Source: Chrysochromulina tobinii (Eukaryota; Haptophyta; Prymnesiales; Chrysochromulinaceae). From it: DNA of 13,869 bases. This document shows, piece after piece, positions 7,209 through 13,301 of this stretch. The position numbers were made by a program, and so were the translations under genes. A model generated the notes under the pieces. That model was not told the DNA's origin, made no database searches, and was given only the letters and a program-made list of their open reading frames with translations. Location of the stretch: NCBI GenBank assembly GCA_001275005.1, contig JWZX01000669.1:1-13869 (forward strand). The letters run 5' to 3'. How positions within the stretch are numbered: position 1 is the first letter of the stretch; every line of letters starts with the position of its first letter.

Positions 7209-9743
7209 CTAAAGGCCTTCGAGGTGCTTGAAGGCGTTGCGCTTCCTGAAGGCAGTTACGTCAGGGAAGGTCAGCCGCAGCTCGCTCCGAGCTACAAGAG
7301 TACTTGTCCTAGATGGACCGCTCATCTGGCGGACCATCCACGTGAGAAGATGCTCGAGCGCGCGGTGGGCCGGCTGCCGCGCGAGGCCACCCCACAACGG
7401 GCCAGCATCTTCGTCCATCATGAGGCGGAAGCTGCTGCACAAGGTTAAGTCGACGCGGCTGAAGAATGCAGAGTAGCCCTGGGTCTGCAGCATGATCATG
7501 AACTCGCCGCCGTCAACCACGTTCGCATTCTCGCACTCGGCATCTGTGGGGAGTGCCTTGCTTGCGGCAACGCGCACGAGCGCCTCGAGCCAGTCTTCGT
7601 AGCTGAGTTGGAGCATCTTGATGCGTCCCTTGAGCTCTGCCTCGACGCACACGCGTAGGCGCGAGAATACGAAGCACAGGCTGGCGAGCCTTTCGCCGAA
7701 CTGTGCGTCGAGCCATCCCAGATCTTCGAGGAGCTCAAACCACTCATCCATCCCGAGCAGCTTGCGGTCGTGCAGCTTGTCGCCCACGCCTTCGTTGGCG
7801 CCGCACGCGTAGCTCTGGTAGATGATCCTGAGCGCGGGCGTGAACTGCGAGATCACGTCGTGCGTGTCTTCAGTGTAGCATGCCAAATCACGGAAGTGGT
7901 CGGGGGGGGCGAGCCCCGGATTGAGCGCCCGCACCCGCGGCAGGAGGTCGTGGACCAAGAGCTGTTCGATGGCTTCGGGGACGTCCGAGAGTGTCCCGAA
8001 TTGAATGTGGCGCATGATGGCCGCACGCACGATAAAGGAGACGAACTCTTGCCTGTTGAGCCCCTTCATGTGGTTGTACTGGTCGTCTGCTGCCTTGACT
8101 GTCTCTACAGCGTTGATCGCAACAAACAGGCCATCCCAAACGCCCGCATTCAGCTCCTCGGCGCCCTTTTCGATCCACTCGACGTCAACCAGCAGCTGCT
8201 TATAGAAGTTCTGCTGGATGTGGGTGAAGTCGCCGCCACCTTGGGCCGCGTAGATGTCGAACGTCACGTAGATCATCTCATGGTGCGTCCACAGCGCGGC
8301 GAAGACCTGCTGAATCAGGCTGTCCACCAAGGCCGCGGGCGCGCCGCCCTTGCCTGCCTTCTGAGCAGCCTCGTAGGTGGGCAGATGGTGGCGGCACATG
8401 AGCCGATCGAGGCCACCGCCAGTCCTCGCCATCGTCAGGTCCGCCTCTAGCGCCCGCCGCATGCTCGGCTCCGAGTCCCAAAAGGTCCCCGAGTCAGCCC
8501 ATCGACGGCGCTCGCTCCAGACCGACGTCTCAAGCTTCCACACGCGCTTCGCCACCGGCATCTCTGGGTCGACATCACGTGCCTCCGGCTCCACGCGCGA
8601 GAGAGGGCGCCAAGGGCCGCCGAGCTGCTCGCCTGCGAGGGCGTAGGTCTCTGAAAAGTGGCGCTGCGCAAAGCGAGTCGGAGAGAGCAGCACGCCCATC
8701 CGAAGCGGCTGCACGGTGATACGGTTCGCCTGCATGCCGTCAAGGGTCCGCGCCAGCTGGCGCTGGTCCGCATGTTCGCTGAACCGTGCTACCTCGTTTG
8801 ATGTTCGGAGCTTCTGATGGAGCGAAGCTGCCTCAACTGAGAGCGCCGCCTGCCGCGCATCGAAGCGGGCAGCGAGCTCGAGGGTTCGCACGCGCCTCGG
8901 CCCTTGCCATGCATTCGGCACCTGTGATGAGGGAGGCAATCGGGGTGTGGCGATGAGGGAGGCAATCAAGGCACCTTGCCATGCATTCGGCACCTGATCT
9001 GCGAGTCGAAAAGTCCGCTCGAGGCGCTCTGCCTCCCGGCGTACTGCTTCGGCACAGAGCTCGGCCTCGAGCCGATCCCGCTCGAGGCGCTCAGCGCGCT
9101 CCATATGCTCCAGCCGTGCTGCTGCTTCAGCCGCAGTCGCCTCGGATGCAAGCCGCCCCCGCTCGAGCCGCACCGCCTGCAGGCTGCAGAGGCCGCGAAG
9201 CTTACTGCGTAGCGGCATCGTGCTCCGTACAATTTCGAGGGCGGACAACAACCCGGCGGACTCGGGCGGAGCCGGCGACCGCAGTGCGGGGGGCACCAGT
9301 GCAGAGGGCGTACGAACTCGTCGTCCCAACAGTGTTGCTGCATCGTCTGCATATCCATGATTCCAGAGTGGTAGTGCTGCAAGTTGTGCCGCTGCTGGCT
9401 CGAGGGTCACCAATCTTGGACTAGTCTTTGGTTGTCGCGGACTTGCATCGTCGGCCGATCGCTGCTGCTCTTGCTCGCTCGCCATGCGCTCGCGAACCCA
9501 TGCGATTGTGGCTGCAACGATCTCGGGAGTCAACTCCGCGGACGTGTCAGGTCGGTCTGTGGCAACACGCGTTCGGCGGGCAGTTGCCGCCGGCGCTACT
9601 GGCTGGCCGCGCTGCCGGCGTGATGTTGAAGGCGCAACGTAATGGTGGCGGTCCCGTGATGCCTCGTAGAGCACAGTGCGCACGCGGTGGCCTCCTGGAT
9701 ACTCCTCTGCATACTCGCGCCCGGGCGAGACGGTGTGCAGCAT
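7209..9743 (-). CDS. 844-aa helical protein with EF-hand-like degenerate repeats, function unknown
   Basis: The frame runs from ATG 9743 to TAG at 7209-7211. The first ~170 residues are low-complexity, basic and probably disordered. Residues about 180-249 form an Arg/Glu/Ala coiled coil. QVPNAWQG appears twice, at 250-257 and 274-281, the result of a 72-nt duplicated segment that could be an intron. The well-folded part (about 430-760) contains two related helical motifs, LNRQEFVSFIVRAA (about 561) and LSYEDWLEALVRVA (about 713). These resemble exit helices of EF-hand pairs, but no full DxDxDG calcium loop is visible. Protist flagellar and cytoskeletal proteins often carry such 'EFxxALVRxA' repeats, so a ciliary role is possible but unproven. 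There is no signal peptide or membrane span. The gene is head-to-head with lpxK. The frame stays open upstream of the chosen ATG past a strong 3' splice-like site (AG ending at 9772), so an extra 5' exon is possible. Confidence 0.75.
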   Translation of the reverse strand: MLHTVSPGREYAEEYPGGHRVRTVLYEASRDRHHYVAPSTSRRQRGQPVAPAATARRTRVATDRPDTSAELTPEIVAATIAWVRERMASEQEQQRSADDASPRQPKTSPRLVTLEPAAAQLAALPLWNHGYADDAATLLGRRVRTPSALVPPALRSPAPPESAGLLSALEIVRSTMPLRSKLRGLCSLQAVRLERGRLASEATAAEAAARLEHMERAERLERDRLEAELCAEAVRREAERLERTFRLADQVPNAWQGALIASLIATPRLPPSSQVPNAWQGPRRVRTLELAARFDARQAALSVEAASLHQKLRTSNEVARFSEHADQRQLARTLDGMQANRITVQPLRMGVLLSPTRFAQRHFSETYALAGEQLGGPWRPLSRVEPEARDVDPEMPVAKRVWKLETSVWSERRRWADSGTFWDSEPSMRRALEADLTMARTGGGLDRLMCRHHLPTYEAAQKAGKGGAPAALVDSLIQQVFAALWTHHEMIYVTFDIYAAQGGGDFTHIQQNFYKQLLVDVEWIEKGAEELNAGVWDGLFVAINAVETVKAADDQYNHMKGLNRQEFVSFIVRAAIMRHIQFGTLSDVPEAIEQLLVHDLLPRVRALNPGLAPPDHFRDLACYTEDTHDVISQFTPALRIIYQSYACGANEGVGDKLHDRKLLGMDEWFELLEDLGWLDAQFGERLASLCFVFSRLRVCVEAELKGRIKMLQLSYEDWLEALVRVAASKALPTDAECENANVVDGGEFMIMLQTQGYSAFFSRVDLTLCSSFRLMMDEDAGPLWGGLARQPAHRALEHLLTWMVRQMSGPSRTSTLVARSELRLTFPDVTAFRKRNAFKHLEGL
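8902..8996. repeat. 23-bp direct repeats bounding a 72-nt insertion with GT-AG ends
   Basis: A perfect 23-bp sequence occurs at 8902-8924 and 8974-8996, offset by 72 bp. Between them is a 16-bp direct repeat (8926-8941 and 8952-8967). On the coding strand each 23-bp copy begins CAGGTGCCG, so the segment from GT of the first copy to AG before the second copy is exactly 72 nt. It begins with GT, ends with a pyrimidine-rich TCCCTCATCACAG, falls between codons, and has no stop. It can therefore be read either as 24 extra codons or as a short intron whose removal leaves one copy. Confidence 0.85.
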
Positions 9744-10030
9744 GAGTGTGGTATGCGTGCGGCCCTCTGTGCTGTGGAAAGAGAGAGGATGAGGAGAGCC
9801 GCGGGATCAGCTATCGTAGGCGCAATCGCGCCAGCGCGGCTTGAGCGTTCCTATGTCTCCTATGTGGTTGTTGCGTGATGCGCGGCGAAACACTTCTAAT
9901 TGATCAGAATAGAAACTGAAATGCATGCTCGGTCGCCGTGCAGAAGCATTCAGCCCACGTTCCGAAAGTGAAAGTCTGAAGATCCGTTCACGGTCTGACG
10001 TTCACACACCTCTTCCACGGGTCCCATGAA
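9744..10030. promoter_or_regulatory. Shared 287-bp divergent promoter region
   Basis: The 844-aa gene (minus) and lpxK (plus) start from opposite ends of this 287-bp interval, so it should contain both promoters. No clear TATA box is seen. An AT-rich patch lies at about 9895-9925. On the minus strand, a long pyrimidine tract followed by CCACAG (AG ending at 9772) is a very good 3' splice site lookalike just before ATG 9743. This suggests a leader or coding intron for that gene. Confidence 0.4.
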
Positions 10031-10034
10031 ATGA
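10026..10034 (+). promoter_or_regulatory. Two-codon upstream ORF overlapping the lpxK start
   Basis: ATGAAATGA at 10026-10034 is a minimal upstream frame (ATG AAA TGA) whose stop codon overlaps the lpxK ATG at 10031. If the transcript starts upstream of it, ribosomes could initiate here, terminate, and restart on the overlapping ATG. This would tend to lower or condition lpxK translation. The site is read from sequence only, and the transcript start is unknown. Confidence 0.4.
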
Positions 10035-11155
10035 GACCTCTTGGCACTCTCTTCCGCCAGCCTGCCTTCTGGGACGAGCGTAATGTGCTCAGCGACGCGT
10101 GCCTGCCACTCTCCGCGTTGTACGCGGCGGTGACACGGCTGCATGAATTGAGCGCCGCGGCATCTTACCGTGCTCCAGTTCCGGTCGTTTGTGTGGGCTC
10201 TGCGCTCGTCGGCGGCACTGGAAAGACGCCAGTCACGCTCGCGATTGCAGAACGCCTTCGCGCTCGTCGCCCGGGTCTCTCGGTGCATGCATTGTCGCGA
10301 GGATATGGCGGTGCCAGCAACGCTGCTGCGCTGCGAGTGAATCCGCGTGAGCACACTTCCGAGTACGTCGGCGATGAGCCGCTTCTGCTGGCCGAGCTTT
10401 CACCTACGTGGATCGGTGCGCGAAGGTGTGATACGGCGAAAGCTGCGTGCGCTCAAGGCGCCGATTTGCTGCTGATGGACGATGGGCTGCAGCACACGAC
10501 GCTGCATCGCGACATCAGCTTGCTATGCCTCGACGCCCGCTACCTGATCGGCAACGGGCGAGTGGTGCCGTCGGGCCCGCTGCGCGAGCCGATCGCACGG
10601 ACGGCCGCGCGCTCGGATGCGGTGCTGCTTGTCGAGCCTGCCGCTGTGGCCGCCGGCGGCCGCAAATCCACCGCCGATGAGGTCGAGGACGATTCCAGTG
10701 GCGTTGCGGCAGAGGCTGATGAGAGGCTTCGCGAAACGCTGGCACTGCCTGCGTCGATGGTCATCTTGCGCTCGGCACTCGAGCCGTCACCGACGGTTGC
10801 TGCCGCACTCGCCGGCCGGCGTGTCCTCGCCTTCAGCGGCACGGCACGCCCGCAGCGCTTCTTCGACACTCTCCGAGCGCTAGGCTGTGAATTCCCGTCG
10901 CACCCTCTGTCGCTCGCGGACCACGCTCCGCTCTCGGCGGCCTTGCTCGAGAAGCTGCGCGAGCAGGCTGCATCGCATGGCGCCCAGCTCGTGACTACGA
11001 GCAAGGATGCAGCGCGTCTCGCTCCCTCGCAGCTCGAGGGCGTCAGTGTACTCCCGGTGGCCCTGCGTCTGCGTGCAGGCAGCGCGGAGTGGCTCGACCG
11101 CGCCATTGACGAAGCGTTGATCGCGTGCCAGTCTCGCAAGAATGAGCAATTCTAG
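10031..11155 (+). CDS. lpxK: Tetraacyldisaccharide 4'-kinase (LpxK)
   Basis: 374 aa with no intron needed. LpxK transfers phosphate from ATP to the 4' position of tetraacyl-disaccharide-1-phosphate in lipid A synthesis. The N-terminal PLSALY segment (26-31) is typical of the family's membrane-associated start. Walker A is GSALVGGTGKTPV (56-68). SRGYGG is at 89-94, VGDEP at 113-117, DDGLQH at 150-155 with the catalytic Asp pair, GNG at 174-176 and PSGPLREP at 180-187. TTSKDAARL lies at 322-330. Many family members have Asn after the first Gly of Walker A; here it is Ser57. An acidic/Ala insert at about 208-230 helps explain why it is longer than E. coli LpxK (about 328 aa). ATG 10031 is the first ATG after an in-frame TGA at 9977, leaving almost no room for a targeting peptide; plant LpxK is mitochondrial. 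The gene was presumably gained from bacteria or an endosymbiont. Confidence 0.95.
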   Translation: MRPLGTLFRQPAFWDERNVLSDACLPLSALYAAVTRLHELSAAASYRAPVPVVCVGSALVGGTGKTPVTLAIAERLRARRPGLSVHALSRGYGGASNAAALRVNPREHTSEYVGDEPLLLAELSPTWIGARRCDTAKAACAQGADLLLMDDGLQHTTLHRDISLLCLDARYLIGNGRVVPSGPLREPIARTAARSDAVLLVEPAAVAAGGRKSTADEVEDDSSGVAAEADERLRETLALPASMVILRSALEPSPTVAAALAGRRVLAFSGTARPQRFFDTLRALGCEFPSHPLSLADHAPLSAALLEKLREQAASHGAQLVTTSKDAARLAPSQLEGVSVLPVALRLRAGSAEWLDRAIDEALIACQSRKNEQF

Positions 11156-12138
11156 CAGGCCGCTCAAAGACGTGTTGACCCAAAGGGGAGTGGTCTTCTA
11201 TTTTTCCTGTTTGTTTCTTACAGAGGGCTTACAAAGGCACACAGGGCTTCCCTCCGCCGCTCCCCACCTATGTTTGGTTTGTGGGAAACGAATGGGCCGC
11301 CCTAGCTTGATTTCAGTGTCGTCACTGTCTGTGGTTCTACAGTACCGTTGTCCATTTTTTTCTTGCCCCACCACGCCGGAGGTCCGCCGATATATCTCAT
11401 ATGGCCCTTGGTTCTGCATGGTGGATACGCGACAAGGAGCGAATTTCCCTCTGTGGGGAAACGACTCTGCGCGCGAAACGGCGCGCTGCGCGCGCCTATC
11501 GGCACCAGCTCCGGTCATGCCCCATGCCCCCCCCCCCCCCCCTTGAGTGTGGGCGCTCCCCACCGTATCTTCGGCTGGTGACGGGGGTACGCCTGGTGCA
11601 CCCTGGTTCCTCGCTCGCAGAAGCTACCTTCGCCCCGGCCCAACCGCCCTTCATTGTTACCGAACTCCTCGGCGAGAAGACAAATCTGACACAGAAGAAA
11701 CCTTATCGCTTATGTATGTCCGCGCTGCCAGGGCCGCTGCCCCTCGCCTCAGGAAGCCGCAAGACCCGACCTCTCAGTCCATGTCTCAGTCTCAGACCTT
11801 TCAGAGTATACATCTTACATGTAAAAGTGTGCCTTCCCGGAACTTACACAACGCACTGGCGCTTTGACCAGGCAGCACGCGCTCGCCGCTGCTCAACACG
11901 TTGGCGCTCGCGCTCGCAGGAGAGGGAGTGACGGTGACAGCACTAGGACCAGCCATGAGCTCGTGTGCCTGCCGCTCCTCCATTTGCTGCGTGCCTGCGT
12001 GGAGCAGCTCCAGCGCCGAGCGCAGCCGCAGCTGGTGTCCCACCAGAGGATCCCCACGCCATGAATCTCCGCATGCCTCCGGTCCCGAGGAGACGCGCTT
12101 AGGAGGGCGCAGACTTCCGATATTATTTCACATAAAGA
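11156..12138. other. Convergent intergenic region without a recognised gene
   Basis: About 980 bp between the ends of lpxK (plus) and the GT8 gene (minus), so it should contain both 3' untranslated regions. Open frames of up to 176 codons exist on both strands, but they read through the poly-C tract, are compositionally ordinary for GC-rich noncoding DNA, and show no motif. A perfect 7-bp inverted repeat, GGCGCGC/GCGCGCC at 11480-11496 with a 3-nt loop, and the C16 tract are the only structures seen. A decayed mobile element cannot be excluded. Confidence 0.5.
11527..11542. repeat. Homopolymer tract of 16 C
   Basis: Sixteen consecutive C residues on the plus strand, between ATG and TTGAG. 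Tracts like this are prone to length error in sequencing and to slippage in vivo. Frames running across it cannot be trusted. Confidence 0.95.
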
Positions 12139-13301
12139 TCATCGCATCTTGTACGATGGTGACATCTTGGCCTCGTCGCCCTGGTCGCCGTGGAAGAAGC
12201 GCACCCGTTGGCGCACCACATATGGAAGCCGCATGTAGACTGGCCGGAAGCCCTGTATGTTGTGGATCAATCGGATGCGGCGCCACTCGCTCAGGTTCAT
12301 CGCGAGGCCCGTGTGCGCGTGGTAGCGCAGCGGCAGCTCATACAGCGGCCGGTAGAAGCTCCTCCAAAGCTCCTGATCCCCTCCGTCATAGCACGAAATC
12401 GACCGTCCACCTTCCTTATTTGGAGGGTTGAGCTGGTAGAGGTGCGCGAGCACACGCGCAAATTCGCGTGCGGAGGGTGAGAGCACGATGAGGCCGCTCG
12501 TCGGCGCGCAGCGCTCCTTTTGCGGCCGCACCGTCGCCGTGTGGAAGACCTGCGGCAATCAGTGGCCATCAGTGGCCATCAGTGGCCATCAGAGGCCATC
12601 AGTGGCACTCAGTGGCATTCAGTGGCTTACTCAGTGGCACTCAGTGGCACTCAGAGGTACTCAGTCTCGAGCGCCATGTGAACACAGACCATCGCTGGCG
12701 TCTCCGCCGCCGCCAGCTCGTCGATGTTGCGTATGAGGGTCACGTCGTTGTCGAGCACGATGACCTTGGCGAACTGCGTGAGCGCGAGGGCCGAGAGTTT
12801 GCTGAACGAGTGCATGTGGAACGCCGAAGTCCAACGGGGTGGGACGACGGCCGGGCTCTCGATCGTCGACGCGGCGCCGAGCTGCGAAAAGGTCTTCTCG
12901 AGCGTGGCGTTGCGCTCGCTGCCGCGTGCTACGACGATGTGGATGGGCAGCGTCGTGTTCACCGCGCGCGCCGAGCGGAGCAGCCACGTGATGCGATTGA
13001 TCTCACGGGTGTACGCCATCCAAGGCACATTCGCGTACTTGTGTCGCACCCAGCTTCGGTTGAAGTGGAAGAAGAGGAGCATCGCGACGTCGCTGCTCGT
13101 ACTGGCGCGGCTGCCACTGCTGCTGCTGCAAAAGGCCGACGCAGAGCATTCGAATGTGGAATGGCATCCATTCGAGCACATGCAAGCATCGGCACGGAGC
13201 TCGCAAGGGCCGAGCTGGTCTGCTGGCGGCGACGGTGGCATCGTGTGCAGCTTGCTGCATTGGTACACCACAGTGCTGCCGTTAAGTTGCGCGCCTGCCA
13301 T
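12139..13301 (-). CDS. GT8-family glycosyltransferase, two exons
   Basis: Proposed join on the minus strand: exon 1 13301-12690, exon 2 12549-12139, giving 340 aa. Exon 1 holds a Cys-rich N-terminus (residues about 33-58), a Rossmann-like start (SDVAMLLFFHF) and the nucleotide-sugar/Mn site: FSKLSALALTQF, then VIVLDNDV with the DxD-type Asp184-Asn185-Asp186, then RNIDEL. Exon 2 holds TSGLIVLSPS, YDGGDQELW and IHNIQGFRP, matching the second half of GT8/glycogenin-like enzymes, including the C-terminal HxxxGxxP metal-binding region. Exon 1 alone ends at a TGA at 12651-12653 inside a minisatellite, and exon 2 alone lacks the DxD site, so the two halves are one gene. The start, ATG 13301, has G at +4 and an in-frame TGA 9 nt upstream. 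No signal anchor is present, though most GT8 enzymes work in the secretory pathway, so an upstream exon may be missing. Glycogenin-like self-glucosylation or polysaccharide transfer are both possible; the sugar donor cannot be told. Confidence 0.8.
12550..12689 (-). other. Predicted phase-0 intron of the GT8 gene
   Basis: On the minus strand the 3' splice site is TTGCCGCAG|GTCTTC (AG ending at 12550), and the frame is restored immediately after it. For the 5' site I prefer ATG|GTCTGT (GT at 12689-12688), which is phase 0 and joins TPAM to VFHTATV. TGT|GTTCAC (GT at 12683) is also phase 0 and adds two residues. GA|GTACCT (12660) is phase 2 and would shift the frame. Length is 140 nt with the preferred donor. 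About 105 nt of it is a 10-bp minisatellite. Confidence 0.65.
12558..12663. repeat. 10-bp minisatellite, about 10 copies
   Basis: A tandem array with consensus AGTGGCNNTC on the plus strand. Units start at 12561, 12571, 12581, 12591, 12601, 12611, 12621, 12633, 12643 and 12653, with a partial unit at 12663. One unit (12621) is 12 bp; the rest are 10 bp. The left half is mostly of the GGCCAT type and the right half of the GGCACT type. Two units have AGAGG instead of AGTGG. The array fills most of the predicted GT8 intron and breaks the reading frame in it. Confidence 0.95.

Noticed and set aside
7770-8450. 226-codon plus-strand frame opposite the 844-aa gene
   Set aside because: Shadow frame. 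The minus-strand reading gives coherent helical repeats; this one gives none.
11401-11931. 176-codon plus-strand frame in the intergenic region
   Set aside because: It runs through the C16 homopolymer, whose length decides the frame, and no motif is seen.
12558-12663. CRISPR-like array
   Set aside because: The units are 10 bp and contiguous, with no spacers; this is a simple minisatellite.
12139-13301. The GT8 gene as a pseudogene broken by repeat insertion
   Set aside because: The frame resumes in phase 0 right after a good CAG|GT acceptor, both halves keep their conserved motifs, and in-phase GT donors exist. An intron explains this better, though RNA data are needed.
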